Assembly (NCBI GenBank): GCA_003838145.1 | Contig: QYZZ01000019.1 | Span: 1 to 64,000 of the forward strand | DNA: 64,000 nucleotides | Source of the DNA: Tindallia sp. MSAO_Bac2 | GTDB lineage: Bacteria; Bacillota; Clostridia; Peptostreptococcales; Tindalliaceae | Reading direction: 5' to 3' | Part shown: in pieces, positions 45,206 to 53,648 of the stretch | How positions within the stretch are numbered: position 1 is the stretch's first letter | How the letters are laid out: each line of letters begins with the position of its first letter | Notes under the pieces: model-generated | Seen by the model: the letters and a program-made list of their open reading frames with translations, nothing else | Told to the model about the DNA's origin: nothing | Databases searched by the model: none | Made by a program: the position numbers and the translations under genes

Positions 45206-45748
45206 ATGAGACTGATGAAAGAAAATTCTGCAGCGGTTATTATTGATATGCAGGAAAAGTTAACGCCGCATGTTCAGGAGCACAAAGAACTGGTTGAGCG
45301 GATGAAGATTTTAATCAAAGGACTAAAAGCTTTGGGGGTACCTATACTCGTTACAGAGCAATACCGAAAAGGGCTTGGTGCTACCATACCGGAAATTGAT
45401 GAAGTGCTGGATGGGAACAAGCCACTTGAAAAGATGGCATTTAGCTGTTGTGATGATGATGAATTTCAAAAAAATCTTGAGCAGACAGGAAGAAAACAGG
45501 TGATTGTAGCAGGTATTGAAACCCATGTCTGTGTGTTGCAAACAGTTATTGATTTAATGGAAAAAGGTTTCCAGCCGGTAATTATTGAAGACTGCCTGTC
45601 TTCCCGTAAAATAGCAGATAAGCAAATTGCAGTTAAACGAATGATCCAGGAAGGGGCAAGGGTTGCCAGCTGCGAATCCATATTATTTGAACTTTGCAGA
45701 TATGCAGGAACGGATACGTTTAAAAAGATCTCCAAGCTGGTTAAATAA
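45206..45748 (+). CDS. Isochorismatase-family cysteine hydrolase
   Basis: A 180-residue hydrolase with the catalytic triad of the nicotinamidase/isochorismatase fold: Asp in AVIIDMQEKL, Lys in NKPLEKMAFSC, and the nucleophile Cys in GIETHVCVLQT. Members hydrolyse amides, N-carbamoyl compounds or isochorismate in the cytoplasm. ATG 45206 follows AAGGAGGG. It is the last gene before the FadR-type unit and lies 114 bases after fchA, with a terminator between, so a link to histidine breakdown is only positional. The substrate is unknown. Confidence 0.82.
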   Translation: MRLMKENSAAVIIDMQEKLTPHVQEHKELVERMKILIKGLKALGVPILVTEQYRKGLGATIPEIDEVLDGNKPLEKMAFSCCDDDEFQKNLEQTGRKQVIVAGIETHVCVLQTVIDLMEKGFQPVIIEDCLSSRKIADKQIAVKRMIQEGARVASCESILFELCRYAGTDTFKKISKLVK

Positions 45749-45767
45749 ATAACGGATTTAATGCAGC

Positions 45768-45796
45768 TTGACAAATAAAAAGCAGCATGCTACTAT
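45768..45796 (+). promoter_or_regulatory. Promoter of the FadR-type regulator / etf operon
   Basis: TTGACA (45768-45773), exactly 17 bases, TACTAT (45791-45796). The start near 45803 leaves a leader of about 150 bases that holds a terminator-like hairpin. Confidence 0.85.
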
Positions 45797-45830
45797 TTTA
45801 TAAATTGAAGAAATTGTTTGTAAATTACGC

Positions 45831-45865
45831 AAAATGGTGCTAGGGGATAAATGAGCACCATTTTT
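45831..45865 (+). terminator. Leader hairpin, possible attenuator
   Basis: AAAATGGTGCT and AGCACCATTTT form an 11-bp stem with a 12-base loop and TTTTT. It lies between the promoter and the regulator gene, so it would cut most transcripts short unless overridden. Confidence 0.7.
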
Positions 45866-45875
45866 ATCAGGGTAA

Positions 45876-45888
45876 GTGGCCTGACCAC
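45876..45888. promoter_or_regulatory. Candidate operator GTGGCCTGACCAC
   Basis: A TGG-N5-CCA palindrome, the type bound by FadR-subfamily GntR proteins, lies just before the regulator gene and could be its own operator. Confidence 0.45.
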
Positions 45889-45951
45889 CTGATGACCTGA
45901 TGAAAAACCTTGATGGAACTAGTCTTTATATATAAGGAAGTTGGTGAGTTA

Positions 45952-46680
45952 TTGTTCGAACAGGTGAAAACGAAAAGGGTATATCAGCAAATTGTGGATC
46001 AAATTAAAGGCTTGCTTAAAAAAGGTGAGTTAAAGCCAGGGGACAAACTGAATTCAGAGCGTGAACTGGCGGAAACCCTGGGAGTCAGCAGAGCGTCTGT
46101 ACGTGAGGCATTAGCGGCGATGGAACACCTGGGCATCCTGGAAACCAGACAGGGTGAAGGTACATTTATTGCCGACCATTACCAAAAACCACTGATCGAA
46201 CCCTTTCTCATTATGACTCTGATGGATCCGGAAGCAAATATGGAGTTGCTGGAAGTCAGAAAAATACTGGAGGTACAGGCAGTGGAACTGGCAACACTTC
46301 GCTGTGACGAAGAAGATCTGGAAAAGCTGGAAACGTATATTGAACTGATGGAAAAAGATCTGGGAAGAAATATTTTGGGAGAAGAAAATGATGCAAGCTT
46401 TCACTTTTGCATTGCTGAAGCAACTAAAAACAGAGCCTTGATCCGCATTATGCATACTATCTCTGATTCTTTGGAGCAAAGCATGCGCAGGGGCCGTTAT
46501 CGCCTGTTTGCAAAAAGAGGAAACGCAGAAAAACTCTATGACCAGCATCTGAAAATATTTGAAGGCATCAGGAGTCGTGACCCGGAAAAAGCCAAAGAAG
46601 CTATGCTCAGTCATCTTAGCTTTGTTGTTGAGGAACTGAAATCGATGGAAAGTTCTAATGATGTACAAGATAAAGGATAA
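45952..46680 (+). CDS. GntR-family regulator, FadR subfamily
   Basis: A 242-residue regulator. The N-terminal winged helix (TKRVYQQIVDQIKGLLKKGELKPGDKLNSERELAETLGVSRASVREAL) is followed by an all-helical FCD ligand domain with the metal-binding Asp/His pattern (EENDASFHFCIAEA, DQHLKIFEGI). FCD regulators respond to small organic acids such as lactate or pyruvate. They are usual partners of lactate/glycolate oxidation genes, as with the etf-dehydrogenase genes directly downstream. The start is uncertain: TTG 45952 gives the usual family N-terminus, ATG 45913 would add 13 residues but lacks a ribosome binding site. Confidence 0.88.
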   Translation: MFEQVKTKRVYQQIVDQIKGLLKKGELKPGDKLNSERELAETLGVSRASVREALAAMEHLGILETRQGEGTFIADHYQKPLIEPFLIMTLMDPEANMELLEVRKILEVQAVELATLRCDEEDLEKLETYIELMEKDLGRNILGEENDASFHFCIAEATKNRALIRIMHTISDSLEQSMRRGRYRLFAKRGNAEKLYDQHLKIFEGIRSRDPEKAKEAMLSHLSFVVEELKSMESSNDVQDKG

Positions 46681-46698
46681 GGATAAGGAGGGTTTTAT

Positions 46699-47496
46699 TT
46701 GAACATTGTCATTCCCATTAAACAAGTACCCGAAACAAGTGATGTGAAGATGGACAAGGAAAAGGGAACGATGATTCGCGACGGCGTACAGACAGTTATC
46801 AATCCGTTGGATCTTTATGCGCTGGAAGCGGGTATTGAGTTGAAGGAAAAATTCGGAGGAAAGATAACGGTTATTACCATGGGACCGCCGTCTGCTGTAA
46901 AAGCATTAAAAGAGGCAGTGTCAATGGGCTGTGATGACGCGATCCTGCTGTCGGACAAACAATTTGCAGGATCGGATACCTGGGCAACATCTTATACACT
47001 GGCAGAAGCCATCAAAGAGATCAAAGACTATGATCTTGTCGTCGCTGGTGAAAGAGCAACAGATGGTGATACGGGCCAGGTGGGACCAGGAATTGCAGCC
47101 TGGCTGGATCTTCCTCTGGCAACCTATGTCAGCAGCATTGAGTCAGTTGAAGATAACAGCATTGTAGTAGAGCGCCTTGTGGAGGAAGGTTATCAAAAGC
47201 TTAAACTTCCCCTCCCATCCTTGCTGACAGTAGTAAAAGAAATCAGTAACCCAAGGCTGCCAACCCTCCGTGGTAAAAAGCGGGCACGAGCAACGGAAGT
47301 ACCGGTTTATACCGCAGAATCCATGGATCTGGATTCTGATTCACTTGGCCTGAACGGATCACCCACTAAGGTTGTAAAAATAGACTTCCCGAAAGTAACC
47401 AGAGGAGGCGTGAAAGTGGCAGCCGATGGAGAAAGTGGTGCCGGAGAGGCCGTTGACAGACTGATTGATTTCCTCAAAGAAAAAGAACTGATATAA
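46699..47496 (+). CDS. etfB: Electron transfer flavoprotein beta subunit
   Basis: A 265-residue FAD/AMP-site subunit. MNIVIPIKQVPETSDVK, NPLDLYALEAGIELKE, TMGPPSAVKALKEAVSMGCDDAILLSD and VVAGERATDGDTGQVGPGIA are ETF-beta motifs. The GCDDAILLSDKQFAGSDTWATSY segment resembles the group of ETFs that can bifurcate electrons using NADH. TTG 46699 is the start, 8 bases after AAGGAGGG. With EtfA it passes electrons between the dehydrogenase downstream and ferredoxin/NAD. Whether it bifurcates is inference. Confidence 0.93.
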   Translation: MNIVIPIKQVPETSDVKMDKEKGTMIRDGVQTVINPLDLYALEAGIELKEKFGGKITVITMGPPSAVKALKEAVSMGCDDAILLSDKQFAGSDTWATSYTLAEAIKEIKDYDLVVAGERATDGDTGQVGPGIAAWLDLPLATYVSSIESVEDNSIVVERLVEEGYQKLKLPLPSLLTVVKEISNPRLPTLRGKKRARATEVPVYTAESMDLDSDSLGLNGSPTKVVKIDFPKVTRGGVKVAADGESGAGEAVDRLIDFLKEKELI

Positions 47497-47518
47497 AACC
47501 ATGGCGGGAGGTAGTGAT

Positions 47519-48523
47519 ATGAAAGAACTATGGACGATAGCAGAACAAAAGAACGGAAAACTGAAGAGCGTATCCTTTGAACTGTTAAGCAGAGGGCGGA
47601 AGCTGGCAGAGGATTTGGATGCACAGTTATGTTCAGTTTTAATAGCTGGAAAAATTACGGATGAAACACTGCAGGAACTGATTTATCGTGGGGCGGACCG
47701 TGTATATGTGGTAGAAGATGAGCGGCTGGAGGATTTTGTGGCAGAGACACACAGTAATGTACTGGCAGACCTGATTGAATCTTATCAACCACATACTATT
47801 TTGGCTGCAGCCACTTCCAGTGGACGAACCATGATGCCATATGTAGCTATTAAAGTTAATACCGGCCTTACGGCAGACTGTACTGAACTGGCCATCGAGG
47901 AAGAAACACAGCATTTATTGCAAACACGGCCGGCTATTGGTGGGAATATCATGGCAACCATCAAAACACCGGATCACTCTCCACAAATGGCAACGGTCAG
48001 ACCAAAGTCAAGCCGTCCTTTGCCGGCTGATTCTGAAAGAACGGGAGAGATAATCAGGTTGGACCTGAAGGAAGCATTAATAGATTCAAGGGTTCAGGTG
48101 TTGGGAATCCGCAAGGATGAGGAGAACTTTACAAATATTGAAGAGGCGGATATTGTGGTGAGCGGCGGTAAAGGTATGCGAAAGGAAGAAAACTTTGCAA
48201 TGCTCCGGCAGCTGGCCGATCATTTTGACGCAGTGATTGGTGCCAGCCGGGATGCGGTGGACCGGGGATGGATTTCCTATCCGCATCAGGTAGGACTCAG
48301 TGGAAAAACGGTATCGCCAAAACTTTATATTTGTGCAGGCGTATCCGGTTCAATTCAGCACCTGGCTGGTATTAAAACCGCCGAATATATTGTTGCCATT
48401 AATAATGACCCGGATGCCAATATTTTCCAGGTGGCAGATTTCGGAATTGTTGGAGACTTATTTGAAATAATTCCGGAGCTGAATAAAAAGCTGGAAAAGG
48501 TGAAAAAGGGGGATTCAAATTGA
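47519..48523 (+). CDS. etfA: Electron transfer flavoprotein alpha subunit
   Basis: A 334-residue subunit. The C-terminal FAD-binding domain contains VVSGGKGMRKEENF, ASRDAVDRGWISYPHQVGLSGKTVSPKLYIC, GVSGSIQHLAGIK and AINNDPDANIFQVADFGIVGD. It lacks the N-terminal ferredoxin-like extension seen in LctC of Acetobacterium. ATG 47519 follows GGGAGG by 7 bases. It overlaps the start of the FAD dehydrogenase gene (TTGA), so the three are one transcript and probably one complex. Confidence 0.93.
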   Translation: MKELWTIAEQKNGKLKSVSFELLSRGRKLAEDLDAQLCSVLIAGKITDETLQELIYRGADRVYVVEDERLEDFVAETHSNVLADLIESYQPHTILAAATSSGRTMMPYVAIKVNTGLTADCTELAIEEETQHLLQTRPAIGGNIMATIKTPDHSPQMATVRPKSSRPLPADSERTGEIIRLDLKEALIDSRVQVLGIRKDEENFTNIEEADIVVSGGKGMRKEENFAMLRQLADHFDAVIGASRDAVDRGWISYPHQVGLSGKTVSPKLYICAGVSGSIQHLAGIKTAEYIVAINNDPDANIFQVADFGIVGDLFEIIPELNKKLEKVKKGDSN

Positions 48524-49944
48524 AATATAATCCAGTCACTAAAGAAATAAAAGACCAGTTAATTGCAATCCTTGGAGAAAAAAATGTTTTTGCTGACGAA
48601 GAGAAAATGGAAGCCTATTCTCACGATGAAACGGATGCCAATGTATATGGCCATATGCCGGAGGTGGTCATTACACCCACCACACCTGAGCAAATAGCAG
48701 AAGTAGTGAAACTTGCCAACAGGGAACTGATTCCCGTAACCCCCAGGGGTGCCGGAAGTGGACTGTCCGGCGGGGCTATCCCGGTGTATGGCGGTATTCT
48801 GGTTTCTGTTGAAAAAATGAATAAAGTAGTGGAGCTGGATTATGCGAATATGCTGTTTGTAGCTGAGTCCGGCATCATAACCAACGAAGTAAACGAGCTG
48901 GTTAAAGAAAAAGGTCTTTTCTTTGCCGGATACCCCATGAGTCTGGAAACCTGCTATTTGGGCGGTAATATTGCAGAGAATGCCGGTGGAGGCAAGGCTA
49001 TCAAATATGGTGTGACCGGCAGGCATATTATGGGGGTCGAACTGGTGACGCCCACAGGGGAAATAGTGGAGCTGGGTGGAAAACTGGCAAAGGACGTTAC
49101 GGGTTATGACCTGAAGCAATTGATCGTTGGTTCTGAAGGAACCCTTGGAATTGTTACCAAGGCAACGGTGAAACTGACTGGTCTTCCGACGGCCAAATCC
49201 AATTTACTGGTATTGTTTAAAACACCCAAGGATGCTATTGACGTAGTGCCGGAAATCATGGCCGGTGGATTGATACCCACAGGCATTGAATTTATGGACC
49301 AGCTATCCGTCAGAACTTCCTGCGAATACCTGAATGAAACTCTGCCGTATCAGGACTGCGGCGCTATGCTGCTGATCGAAATGGACGGAACGGAGCAGGA
49401 TCAGGTGGAGCTGGATGCAGAGAAAATCGGCGATATGTGTATGGAGCATGGAGCTATTGAAGTATATGTTGCAGATAACTACACAACTCAGGAAAGAATA
49501 TGGAGTGTCCGTCGAAACATTGCTGAGGCATTTAAGGTAAGTAGTCCGGTACAGGTTATAGAAGATATAGTGGTGCCGATATCAGCTATCCCGGACCTGA
49601 TTCCTGAGTTGGAAAAAATTTCGAAAAAGTACGATGTACAGGTTCCCTGCTATGGTCATGCCGGAGATGGAAATATCCACGCTCATCTGGTGAAAAACCC
49701 AAACTCAACCATGGAGCACTGGCTGGAAATTGAACCAAAAGCCCTTCGGGAGCTATATGCAGCAACGGATAAGCTGGGTGGAAAAATCAGTGGAGAGCAC
49801 GGTATCGGACTGAAACGAAAATCCTACATGAAAGAACTGATTAACCCAGCGGAACTGGAGCTGATGAAAGCCATTAAAAAAGCCTGGGATCCGAATAACA
49901 TCATGAATCCGGGAAAAATATTCGACATGGAGGATGATCAGTAA
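48520..49944 (+). CDS. FAD-linked 2-hydroxyacid dehydrogenase (GlcD/LctD-like)
   Basis: A 474-residue flavoprotein of the FAD_binding_4/GlcD family. The PP-loop PRGAGSGLSGGAIPVYGG binds FAD. The C-terminal oxidase domain has GHAGDGNIHAH and SGEHGIGLKRKSYM with the catalytic His/Lys residues. In Acetobacterium LctBCD, such a protein plus EtfAB oxidises lactate by electron confurcation. Here the context (three LarA-type isomerases, PanB, a TRAP importer) suggests a D- or L-2-hydroxy acid, perhaps not lactate. TTG 48520 is the start and overlaps etfA by 4 bases. Confidence 0.9.
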   Translation: MKYNPVTKEIKDQLIAILGEKNVFADEEKMEAYSHDETDANVYGHMPEVVITPTTPEQIAEVVKLANRELIPVTPRGAGSGLSGGAIPVYGGILVSVEKMNKVVELDYANMLFVAESGIITNEVNELVKEKGLFFAGYPMSLETCYLGGNIAENAGGGKAIKYGVTGRHIMGVELVTPTGEIVELGGKLAKDVTGYDLKQLIVGSEGTLGIVTKATVKLTGLPTAKSNLLVLFKTPKDAIDVVPEIMAGGLIPTGIEFMDQLSVRTSCEYLNETLPYQDCGAMLLIEMDGTEQDQVELDAEKIGDMCMEHGAIEVYVADNYTTQERIWSVRRNIAEAFKVSSPVQVIEDIVVPISAIPDLIPELEKISKKYDVQVPCYGHAGDGNIHAHLVKNPNSTMEHWLEIEPKALRELYAATDKLGGKISGEHGIGLKRKSYMKELINPAELELMKAIKKAWDPNNIMNPGKIFDMEDDQ

Positions 49945-49985
49945 CAGCGGGTTTAAAACCGGGAGATGCAGGAAGGAGGATTGCC

Positions 49986-51272
49986 TTGCCAAATATCCGA
50001 ATACCGTATGCAAAAACCTTTGTTGAAGTGGATGTACCCGTCGAAAACTTGCGGGGTGTACTGGAGTCAAAAGCCCACCACTTCAAAGCGGAAAAGTCTG
50101 AAGAAGAACTGGTAAAAAAAGCAATGATGTCTCCGGTTGGATCCTCCCGGTTAAAAAACATGGCTGATGGGAAACAAAATATCGTTATCATTACTTCGGA
50201 CCACACCAGACCGGTTCCCAGCAAAATCACCATGCCGATTCTTTTGGAAGAAATACGATCCGGAAACCCGGAAGCATCCATTACGATATTGATTGCAACC
50301 GGATTCCACCGGGCTACAACCGAAGAAGAGCTGTTAAACCGTTTTGGTGAAAGGATTTATCATAATGAAAAAATAGTTGTTCATGACTGTCAAAACGAAG
50401 ATGAACTAACTTACATGGGAAAACTTCCGTCAGGCGGAGATTTAACCCTTAACCGAAGAGCCGTTGAAGCTGATTTACTGATATCCGAGGGATTTATCGA
50501 ACCCCACTTTTTTGCCGGTTTTTCCGGAGGAAGAAAAAGCGTGCTTCCGGGTATAGCCGGACACAAGACGGTTCTAGCAAACCACTGTGCAGAATTTATC
50601 GCCAGTCCCAATGCAAGAACCGGCGTTTTGAAAGACAATCCAATGCATAAGGATATGTTATATGCCGCTGAAAAGGCGAATTTGAGCTGTATTCTTAACG
50701 TAGTGATCAACAGTGAAAAAGAAATTATCGAAGCATTTGCAGGTCATCCTGTTGAGGCGCATGAAAAAGGGTGCCGTCTTGTGGAAGAAATGGCAATGGT
50801 AAAACCGGTTCCAGCGGATATTCTTATTACATCCAATGGCGGCTACCCGCTGGATCAAAATATTTATCAAACAGTAAAAGGGATGACAGCGGCAGAAGCC
50901 TCGGCCAAACCGGGAGCTGTTATTATTATTGTTTCAGCCTGCAATGATGGCCACGGGGGAGAGAGCTTTTATAAGACTTTCCTGGAGGCAAAAAGCCCTG
51001 GTGAGGTAATGGAGAGCATTTTGGGAAGAGAAATGGAATCTACCCTTCCGGATCAGTGGGAATCCCAGATTTTAGCCAGAATACTGATGAAGCACGAAAT
51101 AATCCTGGTGACGGACCAGTGTGATGAAAATCTGATCACCAACATGCACATGAAACATGCTGCTTCTCTGGATGAAGCACTGAAAATGGCCTTTAGCATG
51201 AAAGGAAAGAATGCGGGCGTAACAGTTATACCGGATGGTGTTGGTGTAATTGTTAAGCTGGAAGAACTCTAA
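49986..51272 (+). CDS. larA: Nickel-pincer lactate racemase family protein (LarA)
   Basis: A 428-residue LarA. The conserved residues match the Lactiplantibacillus plantarum numbering exactly: His108 in ATGFHRAT, His174 in EPHFFAGFSGG, Lys184 in GGRKSVLPG (which carries the nickel-pincer nucleotide), and His200 in LANHC. TRPVPSK also matches. LarA racemises lactate or related 2-hydroxy acids by hydride transfer. LarB/C/E, needed to make the cofactor, are not in the window. TTG 49986 lies 6 bases after GGAGG. It follows the FAD dehydrogenase by 41 bases, so the racemase may supply the enantiomer that the dehydrogenase oxidises. Confidence 0.9.
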   Translation: MPNIRIPYAKTFVEVDVPVENLRGVLESKAHHFKAEKSEEELVKKAMMSPVGSSRLKNMADGKQNIVIITSDHTRPVPSKITMPILLEEIRSGNPEASITILIATGFHRATTEEELLNRFGERIYHNEKIVVHDCQNEDELTYMGKLPSGGDLTLNRRAVEADLLISEGFIEPHFFAGFSGGRKSVLPGIAGHKTVLANHCAEFIASPNARTGVLKDNPMHKDMLYAAEKANLSCILNVVINSEKEIIEAFAGHPVEAHEKGCRLVEEMAMVKPVPADILITSNGGYPLDQNIYQTVKGMTAAEASAKPGAVIIIVSACNDGHGGESFYKTFLEAKSPGEVMESILGREMESTLPDQWESQILARILMKHEIILVTDQCDENLITNMHMKHAASLDEALKMAFSMKGKNAGVTVIPDGVGVIVKLEEL

Positions 51273-51332
51273 ATATCGAAGGCTGTGGGAGTGAATATCG
51301 TTCGACATTACCGAACTGCGTTCTGATTTTTA

Positions 51333-51360
51333 TTTACAGAATTATCAAAATATGATAGTA
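51333..51360 (+). promoter_or_regulatory. Possible promoter of the IclR gene
   Basis: TTTACA, 16 bases, TAGTAT in the 140-base gap ahead of the IclR regulator. A TATCA/TGATA inverted pair overlaps the -10 region. Confidence 0.4.
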
Positions 51361-51416
51361 TTAAAGTCAAAGTAAAAACGGTTGGCAGTGACCTGATAAC
51401 TTTGCCGGAGGTACTT

Positions 51417-52205
51417 ATGAGTAAGACGGGAAGGGTTCAATCCATTGAACGTGCAGTTAAGATTCTGAACTGTTTCTCAGAGAGCCACACAGAATTAAGG
51501 CTCTCTGAAATTGCAGGTATGCTTGGTTTGAATAAAAGCACGGTACATGGAATTCTTCACACATTGAAGTATCATGGAATGGTGAGTCAAAACACCGAAA
51601 ACCACAAATACAGGCTGGGGCTTCGCCTGATGGAACTGGGGAGCAGAGCCGCAAATTCCATCGATATAATTGAACTGGCCAGACCCGGAATTCGGGAACT
51701 TTGCCGTCTTACGGAGGAAACGGTTCATCTTGGGACATTGGACGGGCATGAGATGGTTTATGTGGATAAAGTGGAATCCATTCAATCCATGAGAATTGCT
51801 TCTTCTGTCGGTGCCAGGAAGCCTGCATACAGCACCGGTATGGGGAAGGCAATCATGGCTTACCTTAGCCCTGAAGAGTTAAAACGTGCAGTTCCCAAAA
51901 AAATGAAGCCTCTGACTTCTGCCACTATTGTAAGTATGGAAGCATTGGTCAGGGAACTGGAGCAAACAAAAACAAGAGGATATGCCATTGATAATGAAGA
52001 AAACTGCATCGGTTTAAAATGTGTGGCAGCACCAATATTTGATCATGAAGGAAAAGTGCGCTACTCCATAAGTGTTTCAGGTCCGGCCATACGAATGACT
52101 AACAAAAAGATGAACTACATTATTGAGCAGGTAAATCGGACGTGCAGGAGTATTTCGGGAAAAATAGGATATGAGGAGTGTGATGCCGATGGGGATTCGT
52201 ATTAA
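51417..52205 (+). CDS. IclR-family transcriptional regulator
   Basis: A 262-residue regulator. The N-terminal winged helix is RVQSIERAVKILNCFSE and LRLSEIAGMLGLNKSTVHGILHTLKYHGMV, and the C-terminal effector domain has ASSVGARKPAYSTGMGKAIMAYL and GYAIDNEENCIGLKCVAAPIFD. IclR proteins often control breakdown of organic acids and aromatic compounds. GGAGGT is 4 bases before ATG 51417. Its 3' end overlaps the next LarA-like gene, which suggests it co-regulates the isomerase/TRAP genes downstream. The effector is unknown. Confidence 0.9.
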   Translation: MSKTGRVQSIERAVKILNCFSESHTELRLSEIAGMLGLNKSTVHGILHTLKYHGMVSQNTENHKYRLGLRLMELGSRAANSIDIIELARPGIRELCRLTEETVHLGTLDGHEMVYVDKVESIQSMRIASSVGARKPAYSTGMGKAIMAYLSPEELKRAVPKKMKPLTSATIVSMEALVRELEQTKTRGYAIDNEENCIGLKCVAAPIFDHEGKVRYSISVSGPAIRMTNKKMNYIIEQVNRTCRSISGKIGYEECDADGDSY

Positions 52206-53454
52206 GGAACTTCCGGAGATGTATCGTATCCGTCAGCACTTTGATATTACTGAAGTGAAGGACGTAAGTGATGAAATTGCAGCTGGGTTTGAAAAACATA
52301 AAGACCGGATCAGTCCAGGAGCTAAAATAGGCATAGCCGTCGGGAGCAGGGGAATTTACCAGTTGCAGAATCTGGTAAAGGCCGTGGTGGAAGAAGTGAA
52401 GAAATATGACGGAATTCCGTACATCATACCTGCTATGGGAAGCCATGGTGGGGCGACGGCGGAAGGCCAGAAAGAATACCTTGCCGGATATGGCATCACT
52501 GAGCAGTCGGTAGGAGCTCCGGTTATCAGCAATATGGAGGTAGAACAGCTGGGGATAGTGGAGCCGGACGGAATGCCGGTGTATTTTGATAAAGAGGCAC
52601 TGGCAATGGATGGACTAATTATGCTTAACCGCATAAAGGCGCACACGGATTTTCACGACGTGACAGAAAGTGGTCTCCTGAAGCAAATGGCCATAGGTTT
52701 TGGAAACCATATCGGTGCCATGGCCATTCATGAATACGGAATCTATGGGCTTGCCAAACTGATTCCAAAAGCAGCGGCAATCATTATGGAAAAAACTCCT
52801 GTTTTGCTGGGAGTTGCAGTTATCGAAAATGCAGAAGACACAACAGCTAAAGTGGAGGTAATACCACGGGAACTGATCGAAGAACGTGAAAAGGAGCTGA
52901 TAGTGGAGGCGAAAGCAATGATGCCGTCATTGCCTTTTGATGAAGCCGATGTTCTGGTGGTGCAGGAAATGGGAAAAGACATCAGTGGTGTCGGGCTGGA
53001 TTCAAATATCACTGGACGGATTCTGGTAAGGGGAGAAGATGACTCGGCGGGTCCTTCCATTTATCGGATTGTATGCCTTGATTTAACGGATGAAAGCCAT
53101 CACAATGGATTGGGAGTTGGTCTGGCAGATGTCATTACCCAAAGACTTTTCGATAAACTGGACTTGGACACTACTTACGCAAACGTTATAACTTCCGGAT
53201 TTTTGGAAAGAGGTTTTATCCCTGTTATCCAGAAAACCGATAAAGAGGCTATTTTGACTGCGCTGTCCTGCTGCAATCGGAAAGTCACCATGGATGATGC
53301 CAGAGTAGCGTTCATTAAAAACACATTGGACATCAAAGAATTACTTGTATCCAGAGCGATGCTGGAAGAAGTTAAGACGTTAAACCATGTTGAAGTGTTA
53401 GGGAAAGAAATTTTATCTTTTGATTCTGAGCATAATCTGGAATTGAAGATATAG
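52183..53454 (+). CDS. Divergent LarA superfamily protein (nickel-pincer isomerase-like)
   Basis: A 423-residue protein related to LarA but far from it in sequence. Landmarks are AVGSRGIYQ at the start of the nucleotide-binding domain, PAMGSHGGATAEGQ, and MLNRIKAHTDFHDVTESGLLKQMAIGFGNH, where the Lys and His residues expected to hold the nickel pincer are seen. Such groups have unassigned substrates and may racemise or epimerise other 2-hydroxy acids. ATG 52183 or 52189 are both possible after AGGAG. The start overlaps the IclR gene by about 20 bases. It precedes a TRAP transporter operon. Confidence 0.78.
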   Translation: MPMGIRIKELPEMYRIRQHFDITEVKDVSDEIAAGFEKHKDRISPGAKIGIAVGSRGIYQLQNLVKAVVEEVKKYDGIPYIIPAMGSHGGATAEGQKEYLAGYGITEQSVGAPVISNMEVEQLGIVEPDGMPVYFDKEALAMDGLIMLNRIKAHTDFHDVTESGLLKQMAIGFGNHIGAMAIHEYGIYGLAKLIPKAAAIIMEKTPVLLGVAVIENAEDTTAKVEVIPRELIEEREKELIVEAKAMMPSLPFDEADVLVVQEMGKDISGVGLDSNITGRILVRGEDDSAGPSIYRIVCLDLTDESHHNGLGVGLADVITQRLFDKLDLDTTYANVITSGFLERGFIPVIQKTDKEAILTALSCCNRKVTMDDARVAFIKNTLDIKELLVSRAMLEEVKTLNHVEVLGKEILSFDSEHNLELKI

Positions 53455-53484
53455 CAGAAGCGAAGCAGTGGACAGGCTATTTCC

Positions 53485-53513
53485 TTGACGATGATCAAAC
53501 ACAAGAGTAATAT
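53485..53513 (+). promoter_or_regulatory. Promoter of the dctPQM operon
   Basis: TTGACG (53485-53490), 17 bases, TAATAT (53508-53513), about 135 bases before dctP. Confidence 0.75.
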
Positions 53514-53648
53514 GAATCTATGTTTATTTAAAACTGAATTGAAGTATTTGTTTTGGAGTGGAGGTGGTATGGAAAAAGAGAGTTGGGGAGAAGCAGAGTT
53601 GGAACTTGTGATCATTTAATTTCAGTCAAGAAAAAAGGAGGAGTTTGT

